Shown here in pieces: positions 48,658 to 62,523 of a DNA stretch of 64,000 bases. Positions within the stretch are counted from its first letter, which is position 1, and every line of letters begins with the position of its first letter. Both the position numbers and the translations under genes were made by a program. Source of the stretch: Cloeon dipterum (Eukaryota > Arthropoda > Insecta > Ephemeroptera > Baetidae); the NCBI RefSeq assembly GCF_949628265.1, contig NC_088790.1, positions 10,668,545 to 10,732,544 of the forward strand, written 5' to 3'. The notes below the pieces were generated by a model. It was not told the origin of the DNA and did not search any database. It saw only the letters and a program-made list of their open reading frames with translations.

Positions 48658-48963
48658 GAAACATCTTGATTTTCATGCGTGGAAGAAATAAATGGAAAAG
48701 TTTGCTGAAAATGCATTACTGAGTCTAATTGGCAAAGCAAAATAATTAACACTTGCAGAGCGGAGCTGCGTCTAGTTTCTATCTCACAACGAATTCAATA
48801 TCAACAGTATCACTGGGTTGAGAGAGTAATAGATTCGAAAATGCATCATCGCACGCACATCAAAATCGGCAACATTAAAAAATCTCGATTATAATCCTGA
48901 CTAAGACAAACAAAAGGCACTTCATGTATAATTATCGTCTCTCATTCCGCACAAGAAATATTT

Positions 48964-51900
48964 TTATCTCTCGCAGGTGGGCAGGTTGACGACGAAGAAG
49001 ACGTTGAGCTCGATGACCGAGGCCAGCACGAGGAAGCACACGTACATGATCAGGCAGACGATGCCCACTTTGCGATCCAGCCGGAACTTGTTGCAGAAAA
49101 AGGTCATGTAGAGCAGGAAGAGGCTGGAGAGCAGCGAGATGGCGCTGTACTCCAGCCCTGAGGATTGAATCGTGATGTAGTGGTGGTTCTCCCGGGTCGG
49201 TAAGAACGCCGCCTTGATGAACCACGGCAGACCAAGGCAGAGCAGAATGTCGAAAGTGTTGGAGCCGATCGAGTTGCTGATACCCATTGAGCCGTGGCCT
49301 GCAAAACAAACGAGAAATTAGACCGGCTCATTCCTTATGGTATTAATTGCATTTTCACACGCGCTTGCAATTAAAAAATAATCATCCGTGAGCGAAGGAG
49401 ATTGTATTATTGTACAATTTTTCTGATTCAAGATATTTATTCTAAATTGCATTGTCATTGAAAAAAGGCTGAGCAAAGGAAAAGTTAAGTTTATGCAAAC
49501 GGCAACAAGGCTTTAGCAACACTATTCCTCTTTTGGAAATAATATAAAAATAAAAAAAATACGTGAATTTAAAGCCAATTTTTAATTACCTTGCTTGGCA
49601 ACAATGACGCTCGAAACCGCCTCAGGTATGCTAGTTCCAGCAGCCAGGAAAGTGATTCCCATCACGCTGTCGGGAATTTTCATGGTATCGCCTAGAAATT
49701 TATTAAAAGTTTATTTGTATTTCCCAGTGATTTGTGCGAAAATACCTATAATTGTAAGGGCCCAGGAGACGATGTAGGTAAGACTGCCGATCCAGACGAT
49801 GCACATGCAAAAGGTGGCGGGGTACCACTTGGTCCAGTTCGGATTCTCACAATCGGGAACGGTCAGGAACAGGATGAAGTGAATTGGCCACGAAATTATG
49901 TACTTCAACTCGATCCAAAAGCTCTTGCCCTTCGGATAGGTGCTCAAGTAGATTTTCTCTGTGCAAAGTGAGCTTCAAAAAGCTGAAAATTTGATTTTTT
50001 GTTTCATACCTGACTTGAATTCTTCCGTAACAATACAGACTCGACCGTTATTTTCTTTGTCATTCTCGTTAGTAGCCGTGGCCTTGGAGTCCGTGTCTTG
50101 GAGAGGGATGCAAGCGTCACGCGCTAATTAGGTCATTAATTAGAGCATTTGATTATGAGCTCATCTGATTTTCACCTTCCACATCTCTGCTGGGGATCGA
50201 CTCAGGCTTCTTGGCATCATTCGAAAAACTCTTAAACGCTTTCTGAATGCTCGTGTCATAATACATCACTGCGACCAAACAAAAAATGGTCAAAAATATT
50301 AAATTAATTTCTAATGGCTGAATTATTGGAGAAGACGAATTAATCAATAGGTTTTTACATCTCATCCTGAGACTGAGCTGACCAAAATTTTAAATAAAAG
50401 AATAATCTTTCGATTTTTCAGGGATATCGGATATTTATGAAAGCATTAAACTTAATTTTCCAATCCATCAAAAATTTGAAATTATTTCATAAATATTAAA
50501 ATATTAAAACGTAGAGTTGAAAAGATGACAAAGTGAATTTCTAGTTAAACAAATTTAAATTTCTATGTTAATGAAACTTTCTACGTCAGTAAAGTCTTGT
50601 CTTTGCTATGTACTAATATCTCTGCCTGCGTTCAAAATAATATAAAATGTTTCTACAGCACAAAAGTATTTAAAAACAATAATTTACCATATATTTTTCA
50701 AGACATTTTAAATAGATAAGAAGTGAAAAGCATCAACCGCGTGTATCATGAATGAAGAGGGATTTCAGAAAAAAAAATGAAAGCCTTGCCTCATAAATTA
50801 TCACTTTTTTAAACTAAACACGACTAAGGAAATAAATAATCTAATTTTTCAGTCACGATATATACTCAAAGAAAAGGCATGTATGAGACAAATTATCGAA
50901 ATTAGATAAAAATAAAATCGGATAACTCACCAGCTATGTAAATGAAGTAGATGAGGACAAGGGTAAGCGCCTCGTACCACTCGACGCGCTCATCGCGGAT
51001 GGTGATAATAAGGAGGACAACAGTGATGCCGTAAGCGACGCAGTCCCTGGTCAGGGGCCACCACTCGAGCGGCACGACCATGCCGGCGCCAATGCCGCAG
51101 CACGCGGCCACCGCCAAGATGTTGAAGACGGCGCTGCCGACGATCGTGCCGACGCCGATGTCGCCCTCCGTGATGAACGTGCCGATCACGTTGACGAACA
51201 TTTCAGGCGCCGACGTCGCCGCCGCCATGAAGGTGGCGCCCGCCACGTCGCCGGACATGTGCAGAACTTACAGAGAGAAATCAAAGAAATATTTAGTTGG
51301 AACGTCAAGTAATATTTTAAATTACTGTTGCATATCCTTTCGACGGCAGGAACGAAGTATTTGTCGCACACGACCGCGACTGCATAGAAACAGTAGAGGG
51401 AGATGAACAGGTGGACGATGACAGCACCTTCCTGGCGTTGCTCCTCCGTGAAAAAGTCGCCGGGGAAGTCATCGATGGCCGGCGGCGTGCAGTTTGCCGC
51501 GCTCTGCTGGCCGTCCCTCCACAATATGCGGCCAGCTGAAAAGGTTAAATTTTAAGATCACGGATTTTTTGTGTTTATTAAAATTCTTTAAATAGTCTAT
51601 ACACACAATATAAAATAACGATCAAATTAAAATTTACTTGCAAGAATTGGCTTATTGAAGTACTTCTGAAACTGTAAAATACAGGGTCTACAGCTGGACC
51701 GATCAATAGTCGTAATAATAAAAACGTTTCAGATTCGTGATCACTGTAAAATTACCTCTGGAAAATATAATTTTTTTAAAGAGAGATGACAGCCAAAAAA
51801 GCAAAGTAGTTTTTAAGAAAAAAAGGTCTGATTGTGAGATGACTTGTATCTTTTTCTGAGTTTTTGCGATGAACATAACTTTGATTTACTACATTATTGA

Positions 51901-52869
51901 AACAACAGAGAGTGAGTGCTCAGATGTACAGCTTAGAAGCACAAACATTGACTTTTCTCGTGCGAAATACACAAATATTTGCAGATTTCTGCAACCGCAG
52001 TGATTTCTTGTTAGTGCCACTTAGATCTAAAAATTAAACTATTTTAATTTTTGATTGCTGATCCCCTAAGTGAGAAGAAGTTCAAAGCTCTATCATCGGC
52101 AACGAGTCCGTCAGCAGCAGCCGTTTATTTCTACACCAACACACAGCTTTGATTGATTCCCTAAGCCACTTAATTCAAGGACGCGACGTGCAACTTAAAC
52201 CTATTACACCAATCTAGAGGACTAATCTGAACACATCTGTATAGTAGAATGAAAAAAATACGAAATTAAAAAAATCAATGATGTTAGCTCTCAAATTTTT
52301 ATTTTTCAGAGACGTCATTCATTTAGTTTGATTACCTATTAATTAGTTCGCAACATTAAGAAAATTAATAGCTCCTCGAACATTAACTGAATTTTTTGGC
52401 TTCAAATGTTTTCTTTCAAACTAAGCTTGTGTGAAAAATAGATGAGGAAATATTTGGAAAAATATTTTTTTATATAATCTCCTGGCGTGATTTGAAAGAA
52501 AAAACAAAAACCAACACTATCGCATTGTCTGCTGGTTGATGTTAAAAAATATCATTTCATTTGTTGGATATTTGTTTCAAGCCTTTTTATCGCAGTAATG
52601 CAAAGCTAACACAACCAGAGAAAAATGCATGAAATTGCTGCAGAGATGGGGCAAAAAATAGCATTTCATGACGATAATTAAATCCGCAAATAAGAAAAGA
52701 GCGTAAAAAGAAGACAAAAATCTGTTGCTTACACATTTACAATTGGGCAGCACTTAAAGATATTTTTTTCAATTTTTAAACAATAAAATATTTGCCTATT
52801 TAATAAAAAATTGAGCTAATTAAATAAGTTACCTCTTAAAGTGTGCGTGAAATTGTTGTTCGAGGCCAT
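48964..52869 (-). CDS. K+-dependent Na+/Ca2+ exchanger (NCKX/SLC24), copy 1
   Basis: Exports Ca2+ with K+ in exchange for Na+ at the plasma membrane. Exons 52869-52833, 51535-51326, 51266-50931, 50268-50176, 50123-50010, 49958-49746, 49691-49590 and 49298-48964 are all in phase and give 479 aa. The N-terminal [14 protein letters not shown] motif matches NCKX3/4-type proteins. The alpha-1 repeat is [18 protein letters not shown]...[10 protein letters not shown] with the ion-binding Glu. The alpha-2 repeat is [18 protein letters not shown]...[11 protein letters not shown] with the Asp. A short cytoplasmic loop separates the halves. The first coding exon is only 12 codons and gives no signal peptide, which many NCKX have; an alternative first exon is possible. 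It is head-to-head with copy 2. Confidence 0.93.
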
Positions 52870-53160
52870 GGTCGACAACTTCTTTCCCTCGGACTTTCTG
52901 CTTCTAGTTCACCGATCTCATTTTCGTCCTTGGTTCCCAGTCAAAAGCAAGTATTAAAGAACCCCCGTCGTCGGCTAACTGATTCCTTCGGCGAGCGGAG
53001 CGGAACAAAAGAACATTAGTGCCGAAAAGATTGTTGCTCGCGCCGCAGTGGCCGATGGAATGGTTCAAGAAAGACACCTCGCGCACGCCGACTTCCAGCA
53101 CCCAGCGCTGCCTGTCGGACGGCACCGAATTGTAGAGAGGTGCAAAGAGAGCATAAATAT
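52870..53160 (-). promoter_or_regulatory. 5' UTR/promoter region of NCKX copy 1
   Basis: A GC-richer block just upstream of the start codon. A TATTTATGC TATA-like box lies near 53150 on the minus strand. The frame 53125-52904 stops before the exchanger start and is treated as leader. Confidence 0.35.
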
Positions 53161-56100
53161 TTATTTGGAGAGAAAAATAATATTTGTTGTAAATATTTCC
53201 TCTCCATTCTAATTACATAAATCATTTACTGCCAGACACACAAAATAGTTCTTGAAACTGAACAAAAATCTTTGAGGGATGAGCTCTGAGCTGAAAGCAA
53301 ATTTTACCAACATTTTTTGGATGTATATACGTGTATGCAAATATTGTGTGCTTTTTAACGGTTGCTCTGCATTCCTATTTTAAATTCTGATTTAATTTCA
53401 TTGAAGGGAGTTTCCCCGTAGTAAAGCATGCACCGTCGAGAGAGATCAAAATTTACCCTCCGTGCTTGAGTTCTCTGAAATATTAGCAAATTTGGAATAC
53501 ATTCTATCATTTAAGCTTCGTTCATGCTTTGTTCAATTTGTGTGATTTGCTAAATTATTTGAAAATATTGCGGAATTTTACTAATATTGAAATTTGTGCC
53601 TCTGTCGATGTTGTAAGTTTGTATTTTAGAAAATCTCCGATAAATGCATTTTCATTTAAATCCTCTGCGAAACGACCCAAATAAGAACTCCGACTGAACT
53701 GATGCAGTTAAAATTGATATTAAATTAAATTATTTTACTTTTCTTATATATATAAACAGCAAAATAGCTAGCTAATGACAAAAAGTCATGGGTTCGCAGT
53801 TTCGAAATATTAAGGCAACGTGGATATTTGAATAAATCTCGAAATTGAATAATCAATATCAACTCAATGCTGATATTAAAAACTTCTATTAGAGGCAGTT
53901 TCATCAGTTAAATTATTTTCTTATATATATGAATAAAACAAGAACATTAGAGGGTAAGCACCTATTTAGTGCACCAGAAGAGAGAGGAGGTCAAGAGGAG
54001 TTAAACGGTGTGCGGATTCTGCATTCTGACGGTTAGAAGCCGATATTTGGTGGTCAAAATATTTGCAAAATTTGAAGAATCAATATTTTTTACTTTTTAT
54101 TCAACTTAAAATATATTTTCTAAATTTTACCCTACATGCATGTTTCATGGTTAAAATGAGGTGGCTTGTATTTTGGGATATTTTTCATTAAATTATTAAT
54201 ATACCAATTAGTGTTTATGACCTAAGACTAAAAATCACACATTTAATAATTCCAAACTTAAATGAAAACTTATTATGTCTCTTTTTGGGAAGCCGCCGTC
54301 TCGAGTTAATTATTTTCTAAATTTTAAAACCATTGGCAAAGTGGTTTCTCTTCCGCCTCTCTTCTTTAATAGATGTGGCGGCCTATCCTTATTATGTACG
54401 GAATTAAGGCTTGCATATAGAAATGATTTGTGCCAGTAAGTACAGTCGGTCGCAAAATACGACCCTCACTCAGTGTGCACGGGTGACTAAGCCCACTGTC
54501 GCAAATAAAGAGGCAGAAGGGATCAAGAATATAGCAATTGATGAACACTAGCCGACGTGTGTGCATTATATGAATTTGAGGACGTGGCCCCGTGGATTGC
54601 GGTGTGTGTTGTTATGGAGCGCGTCAAAAGTAGGTTTATCAACGCTCTTGACACTCGGAAAACAGCAGCCGTCATTTTTCTTCTAGGAAAAACGAAATTT
54701 TTGTTGTTCACAAAGCCACTGACGATGAATGACACGCGTTTAAAATGTTTTCAGGAGCTGATGAATATTTATAATCAATAGATATGAATCGCTTGCATCG
54801 GTTTTGTCAACGTTTGAACAGCTTCGTTTTATGGTGAACCAACAAATCACTCTATAATTACTCGGGAAATTCAGGACACGACAAAACGATGCAGTAATTC
54901 AATACAGTTCTGTGTGCAAGAAGACAAAAGGTTGTCTCCCCAATCAACTTAATGAGCGTTGGGAAAATTAGCCGCGCATTCAACATAGCTATGCGTGAAC
55001 TTGAATCCGAAGCAGCGTGTAATCATCCGTCCACATCGGCCGCGCCTTTATTTTCAATCAGCTCGATTTATTGGAGCTGTGCGACAAAGATTCGCACGTC
55101 TCTCGTGACGTCAAAGGAGGAATAACTTCCACTTGAAGCATAATAGCCGCGCCGCGCATCTTCTCCCATTCTTATCGTTCACCCGCGTCTCTCTTGTATT
55201 TATAGGCTCGCGCTTGTATCGTGTATTAAAGATATTATGCTATACACTTATCAACGGCCAGCACGCACCACGTTCAATTGCCTTCGACTCATAGTTTTGG
55301 GCAAAAGGGATAATTATGATAATCACACCTGTATATATATAATTCCATCAAATTTAATTCTGCTCAAGAAGGCGCAATTTGGATTAGCGATATTTGGAGG
55401 AAAACAAGAGCATTTTTTCTATTGCACTCTAACTTTAAAAGTCTGCTTTTAAAGACGATAATGATGAAACTTTATCAGAAAAATTTATTTTTTAATGTTC
55501 CTTTAAAAATGTTACGGATTTTTCTTTTAGTCTATCCACTGGAAACTCCAATTGCGTAATGCTTCTGCGCAGCGTAACATAAAAAAGTTAAAAATAATTA
55601 AGACTAAAACAAAAGGAAAAAATGTGTTTTTATGCATTGTGAATCTTCATATATTCAGATGTGTTTTGTACATTTATAATCACATTTCAAGCGACTGAAA
55701 AAAGAACAAAAAAGCCACACTTCATTTGAAAGTTTTAGTAGAGGACCTATTATTATATAATAGAAGGAATCAATACATAAAAAACAACCTATAGCTTATT
55801 TCTTTTCACGTGTGTGTTTAAAAGTTAGCCAACTACCTGCAGTATATGTATGTTAGAAGCACATATTAGTTTGAAGACTGATATTGAGGCGAGCTCTAGC
55901 GGGTACCTTCTGAACAAAATCTACACTCTCATGAGACTCACAGTGCTGTCTTTAAATCTAATTTTAGAACCCGGAAATTTATTGGTAAATAGGAGGAAAA
56001 TGAGATAAAAGTTAAATTGGAAGATATTTTTATCTCTCACGATTAGCATTTTACCTGGCAAAACAAAAGTTAGAAATTAAATTTACTATCTCATTTATTC

Positions 56101-56904
56101 GTTGATTTGCATTTAATTGTTTTAAAAATTGTGATTATTAATAATTTATTCAATTAAAATTTTAGAAATTAGCAAATATTTCACCATTCCCTTCATATGA
56201 GCAATTCGTTTGCCTACGGCTGGGAGGATCGAATTACTTTTGATTGTTATTGATTTCTTTGTGCGCTTGCGAGGCAGTGGTCACATGGCAAGGATCAATT
56301 TTCAGTTTTACATGTGTCGAAATTGTCATGTTTAGGAAGCGAAAAAAAATATTGCAACTCGCTAAAAAAAATTAAATTGAAAACTATCAAGTAAAAAACC
56401 ACTTACTATATTTCTTTAAAAAAATGAATAGCTTTTGTTTTGAGGGTAGTGTGCAAATGAGATAAAAACAACACTTGGATTGAGTGCAAAAAATTAAGTT
56501 TTCAACTTCATACTATATACATACTGTTCAAAAGTTTCATTGATTTTAAAAGAAAATTTTGTAAGTTGCATCATTTACCTGTGTCATTTCGTTGGCGACA
56601 CGTAGTGTATTAATATAATTTTCCCTTAGTTTATTTTGTCAGTTTCTTATTTGTACCACAAAGTTAACTTACTGGATTTTGAACCGTTTGAAAAGTTTCA
56701 AATTTTAGTCTCTGTGTGTCACCGAATCCATCCCACATATTTTATAATTTTGTTAAAGCAGCGTTTACCCCTTTTGTTTGCTGACAGTGGTGAGAGCTGG
56801 GAAGCCGTAGCAGCGCCCTTTGCCCTCCCCTTCCCTCCGTAAAACCGTCTCTTTCATTGACCAGAGATCTTCTGATTATCCTCACAATCAGTTGGCGCGT
56901 GACC
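53161..56904. other. Divergent interval between the two NCKX genes
   Basis: Mostly AT-rich. About 54006-54052 is a second copy of the dispersed repeat at 6289-6335. GC-richer sequence at 54960-55215 has a perfect CRE (55106) and a TATA-like box (55197). No gene was recognised. Confidence 0.5.
55106..55205 (+). promoter_or_regulatory. Candidate promoter: CRE plus TATA-like box
   Basis: A perfect TGACGTCA palindrome at 55106-55113 and TATTTATAG at 55197-55205, in a CpG-richer block 1.7 kb upstream of the plus-strand exchanger. It could be that gene's distal promoter or leader. This is inference from motifs only. Confidence 0.3.
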
Positions 56905-59900
56905 ATGCCGGAGACTGGGCACAGCGGCCGGGCCAGGGGGGCCAGGCTCCTCCTCAGGTGGGCGCTCGTCCTCAGGAGCGGCATCGCGCTCGGAGTGCCG
57001 CTAATCTACTTTGCAATCGCAGCTCTATCGGGCGTGACACAGCAATCAGGTCTGATGTAATTGTTATTCATTGCAGGAATTTCTTGTGATAGGACAGTGT
57101 ATAGAGTAGGAGTTTAATTCGAATTAAAAGAGATATGGAATCAATTCTGAAATGCTCTTGTATGGGGACAATTTAATAAAGCCCGCGGTGTGTTTGATCT
57201 GTTGTTTGGAAAGTTTTGAAACTCTCTAACATTACATATTTGTATTTTGTTTTCAAAAAGGAAGATCTCTAAAGATGCGGACTTAAAATTAACGGAAAAT
57301 TTGGACGGGATAAATTGAACAATTTATTTTACTTCATTGAATATTTCCTAAGAAATAAGGAAATTTACCGCAGCCCTTATTATATTTTTTGCTCAAAATA
57401 GAAACTCACTTGCCTGATTTATGTATTTAGATTTTTAAGAATGCGATTGAGCTACAGGAATGTCTTCAACGCAGCAAAACTTTAAAGAAAAAAATTGCAC
57501 AATTTGCGCAAAACCCGTTATTTATAGCACATTATTTTTTAAGTGAAAGAGGCCTGATTTGGATAGTTTATTTTTAGACCTGGTTGTAGGCATCACGTGC
57601 CATTTCAGGATTGATTAGAGGAGAGTTGAGGGTGACAACATACGAATGTTTTATTGGCGCGGTGAAAGGTGTTGAATGACGCCTCAAACACGTTTTGGCC
57701 AATCTTCAATAACTCGCTTGAAGTCGAGCAAACAAAATCACCTTATTGATTGAATAAAGCTTTTCTCGGTTTTTCGATCTCGTTTCCTAGACACATTTTT
57801 CGTGTTCTGCAGAGAGAGCATTTGCGAGCAGACGCCTTCTATCCACCTCGCGGCTGGCTGCTGAGGATGGCACAACTTTTTCACCCTTCAACTGCACTCC
57901 GCCTGCCATACACGACTTTCCCACCGACTTATTTACCGACGTAGAGAGACGCCATGGGGCTGCATTGCTGCACGCGTTTCTCGCCTTTTATCTGTTTATT
58001 TTGCTTGCGATCGTGTGCGATGACTACTTTGTGCCTAGCATTGAACGTCTAATCGAAGGCAAGTATTTCATCCACTGGCACTTTTCAAAAGAAAAACAGT
58101 ATGTTGTTATAAAAATTACATAGCTTACGATTAGTCATCTCAAATATTTGTCCATATATGTTTATTCCGCGATGATGTAATGTTTCACTCCTACATTGTA
58201 GTTATTGTATAAACAAAAAAAATTTTCTGATGCATTGTTAACACTAATTGAAGGCAAGCAGTACCATTTTTGGGGTTTTGTTTAAATGTGTTTTGGACAT
58301 TATATGGAATTGAAACTTGGATTCTTATCAAAATCACAGGGAAATTTTTTACAAAATTCATAATTATCTTACTTTTATTTCAATGCTAAAATAAAAGCAC
58401 AGACAATCATGATTACCTCTTTTATAAAGAAAATCCATGGCAAACACATTCAACATAAATTTTTTCAATGAACTTTAATCATCTCTTGAATGAACAGTTA
58501 TCGGCGTAACAGACGACGTTGGTGGAGCCACGTTGATGGCAGCAGCAACCTCATCTCCAGAGCTGTTCATCAACGTGGTCGGCACTTTCGTCACCGAGGG
58601 GGACATTGGCGTCGGGGCAATCCTCGGCAGCGCTGTCTTTAACATTTTGGCGGTGCCCGCATGCTGCGGCATTGCAGCATCAAAAGTGAGACATCCCTCT
58701 TTATGTTAAGCTCATTTAAGCGTGGAAAATTAAAAAAAATGTAATAGGCTGTTCAAAAATGCACTATGCCAAATGAAAAGAGGGAAAAAACTTTTTGTCT
58801 TAGTCTGTCAAAAAATGTAAATTTAATTTAAAATTGTAGGAAATAATGCTCGACTGGTGGCCGATGACCAGAGATTGCGGTGTGTACGTGTTGGCTGTTG
58901 TTGCGTTGATAGTCTGCCTTGCTGACGAAGTAGTTCAATGGTACGAAGCTGCGATTTTAGTCAGCATGTACGTCGGATATATAGTGTGTGAGTCATACAT
59001 TTTTTCTGTTAGTGCAAGACCTTTTGATAAAATAGAAAAAAATGACGTATGCATATCAATCAGGATATGGTTTTTTAAGAAAGAAAATTTAATTAAGCCG
59101 CAAGAATAATTTTTTGACTTTTATATAAAAGTCGCAATTATTGCAATTAGTTGAAAGTTTTTTTTATGAATTTTGATATCAAAGCAATTTTTGTTGATGA
59201 TCTATTTAAATGAATAAAGTATTTCATTTTAACTTTTTAAAGTGATGGTCTACAATCGGAGAATATCGCAGTGGGCAAGCAGAAAGGTATTATTTAAGTG
59301 TTGGTCCGCACCGCCTGAATCGACGCCGTTGCTGCCGCCGCAGGCGAACCAGTCAAAAGGTTTGTGATCGCCAATTTTTTCTCATAACCCTTAGAGAAGG
59401 CTGTTCATTGCTTTTGTTTCGACACGAATTAGTGCATGTCCAAGGGGTACGCGGTGAGCAGGAGGACTCCTTGTTAGCTTGGCTACACAGCTTAAACCCC
59501 AGTGAAACCAAATACGAGTCCGTCTCCACGCGACAACTGAATGAAAACATTAACGACGAAGGTATTACTAACCCGCTTTTCTCACCGCATTCATTAATGC
59601 TTTCGCTCATAAAATTTCATTCAATTATTTATTTTTCATGTTTTTTGGGTGAATTGAAATGCTTTTTCCCGTAAGTTTAAAATGTGTTGCCTATATCCGC
59701 GCTCACTAATTATTCTAGAGAACGTGCTATATTGTGTGTTATGCTTAAACTGAAAATAAATGTTTAGTTGCTTTTTTATTTAAGCTAAACATATATTATA
59801 AAATACCTTAACGCGATAGTAGAGATTAGAATCTAACATTAGGCCGGAAATCCTATTACCCCGTCATCCCCACTATAATTATTACATTGGGGGTAAAAGG

Positions 59901-62523
59901 ATTGCCGAATCCTATTCTCTACCACATTTAACTCTACATAATTAAAACAGGAAATATGAATAATCAATCTAGACGCGATAGAGTATACAAATTTTAGGAG
60001 AAGAAATGACCGATGGAAATTAAAAAGAACTGCCAGTTGCCCTATAATATTAAGTTGGGATTTTCCGATTGCTTTTGGTGCAAATAATATTTTCAGGCTA
60101 TCGTTAACTGTAGCAGTAAAAAATCCATCAAGCAGCGTCCCGAAATTCAATGACGTCGGGAATGTCGGGATTAACATAATTTCCTGATCACTCTTTTTCT
60201 CATGCAGAAGTTGTTTGATTTATGTGTACTCTATTCATGGTTATGATGTTTCCATACAGGGGATTAATTTCCTCCATTTCCTCCCTATTTCCTACTTGGT
60301 CCTGCGTTGACTGTTGCCCCAATCGGCACTGCTTTTCATTTTGCAATTTCACAAATAATGCTATCACCAAAGCGAATAGAATTACGTTAATTATCAAAGA
60401 ACAGACAAAAAAGCCTATGGTACCCGGACAATCATTGCCTGGTGCATCACAACCAATTGACCCTGGTTCTGGTGACCATGTTTCTACTGGTGACCCTGTT
60501 GATGGTGAACTGTCTAAATTTCCTGCGTTTCCTTTCGTTTTTTCCAGTGGAGTTGAAGTCACAGAGTGTGGCATATTGTTAGGGGTATGAGATATCACGT
60601 TACAATTAATTTCACCTAGAAAACAACTGTTTTAAATCATTTATACAGAATAAGCTGTTTACATTGACATACTGTCATATAGCGGATGTGAGTTTTTTCT
60701 GCAGTGTAAAACTCTTTTTGGGGATTGTTCGTTCATCTTGCTGCAACTCAAAAAAATCTTCTCTTTGTACAGCTCCTTCTCATTTTTACACCCTGAAACT
60801 GGCAACTCCCAACTCCAACTCGGTTTGCACTTATGGCATTCACATTCTGCAATTTGATTAATGCGAATTAAATATAAAGCTATCAGTAAAATTTAAAAAA
60901 TAGATAGAACTATGACACCTAAATAATTTCAAATATAACTCACCCTTTTCGAATTCTATAGTGACATCTGCTCTCGCATTGCAACAGATTGCAACGAAAA
61001 TCAAGATATTTGTTAGCATGCTTCTTCCTAAAGAATATAGCTACTAAAAGAAAACGTTTCTGAAATTTTTGTAGATTTCACTCTTGTTTACGCCCAATCA
61101 ATACAACTTAAAGTTTTTCCGCCTTCCTCTCAACCATAAACTGAGATAAATTTAAAAAATTGATTTCATTTTTGGTATTTTTTCAGAGCGTGTCATAGTT
61201 TATGACGCAGATGCAAAAGCAGTGCAGCGCGGCTGGTTCGCTTCCTGCTGGCGGGTGTTCACGGCACCAATTCGCCTCGCCCTCTTCCTCAGCATCCCCA
61301 ACCAAGAGTGCTGCCCCCGCCTCTACCCCCTCACTTTTATCATGTGCATTTGCTGGATCGGCACCATGACCTACGTCATCTCCTGGATGATCACCGTGGT
61401 CGGTGCGTAAATTAATAAAGAATGAAAGAGTTTTCTGATGTTTAGTTCTTGCTAACCAACGTATTTCTTCATAAGGTGACACGTTGCGAATACCTGACAG
61501 TGTCATGGGCATCACATTCCTGGCGGCGGGCACGAGCGTCCCTGAGGTGGTGTCCAGCGTGATCGTCACTAGATCAGGTCTGCCTTAGTTATTTCGTTAT
61601 TAAACGATTTTTCCAATTACTGTACATCTGTTGCACACAATTATGGAAGATATTAATTTTTTGGGGGTCCTGGAAATTAATTAAAAATATTAATTGTCTC
61701 AATTATTTATTAATTTGGCGTTGGCTTAAAATTGTAATAGAATATTATGTTTGTTTTATTAGAGTATATAGAGCATTTATTTTTTTGACTGGTGCCTCTA
61801 ACAGCATAATTTTTTTGAAAATAGATGACGCAAGGATTTAAAATTGGTTTCTTTTTAAGATGCATTTTTAACGGTGTTTCAAGACCAACTTAATTTTTAC
61901 AAATTTAAAAACTGTAAATCTGTTGAGGGCTTTGCTATTATGGATGTTTTTATATGATTTAAGGGATAAATTAGGACACCATTTTATTTATTTTTCCCTA
62001 AAAAAATAACACACCTCAAAGTTTTATTTTAAAATTGAAACAATTAGAAAAAATTAATAAGAAAAATTTAAGCAACAATAAATGACATGTTTTCTATCAA
62101 GATTTATTATCTTTATCTAATTCATAAATTTGCCTCGATTTTATGTAACCTATAGGTCACGGAGGAATGGGCATCAGCAACTCGCTGGGCTCAAACATCT
62201 TCGACGTGCTGCTTTGCCTGGGCCTGCCGTGGCTGATCAAGTCGACGATGCTGGCGACGGCGGTGCCGCTGGTGGGCCCAGCGCGCTCGCGGCAGGAGCT
62301 GGAGCGGGCCGTGGTGATCAACTCTGACGGACTTGAGTACAGCGCCGTCTCGTTGCTGTCCACCACGCTGCTGCTCTACGCCACCTTCAGCTGTTACCAC
62401 TTCAGACTCAACAGAAGGGTCGGCGCCGCGTGCCTCGCCCTGTACGCACTCTACCTGCTGCTCGCCTCCCTCATCGAGCTCAACGTCTTCTTCACCGTCA
62501 ATTTGCCCATTTGCGGCAGATAG
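56905..62523 (+). CDS. K+-dependent Na+/Ca2+ exchanger (NCKX/SLC24), copy 2
   Basis: Exons 56905-57049, 57813-58058, 58498-58685, 58840-58987, 59243-59359, 59433-59561, 61187-61402, 61476-61577 and 62156-62523 give 552 aa. There is a basic N-terminus with a hydrophobic signal/anchor helix, then [14 protein letters not shown]. Alpha-1 is [18 protein letters not shown]...[10 protein letters not shown]; alpha-2 is [18 protein letters not shown]...[11 protein letters not shown]. The cytoplasmic loop is longer than in copy 1. The intron after 58058 must start with GC (AAG|GCAAGT) to keep frame. Alpha-1 is split by an extra intron, but its two exons sum to 336 nt, the same as the single exon in copy 1, and the alpha-2 exon is 102 nt in both. 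The sixth intron hosts a nested antisense gene. Confidence 0.93.
60200..61019 (-). CDS. Nested single-pass membrane protein, Cys-rich ectodomain, NPLY tail
   Basis: Lies antisense within the exchanger intron 59562-61186. Exons 61019-60944, 60846-60673 and 60615-60200 are in phase and give 221 aa. Residues 1-17 ([17 protein letters not shown]) are a signal peptide. The ectodomain has clustered cysteines at 27, 29, 32, 45, 60, 74 and 88, then a Ser/Thr/Pro-rich stalk and two Cys before the membrane. The transmembrane helix is about 150-173. The short tail carries NPLYGN (201-206), an NPxY-type motif for PTB-domain adaptors or endocytosis. No family was recognised. A receptor or adhesion role is inference. 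Confidence 0.65.
61578..62155 (+). other. Intron of NCKX copy 2
   Basis: AT-rich intron between the alpha-2 exons. Nothing else was seen. Confidence 0.7.

Noticed and set aside
58058-58066. GT donor (AA|gtattt) for the second NCKX copy-2 exon
   Set aside because: It shifts the alpha-1 repeat out of frame; the adjacent GC donor keeps it.
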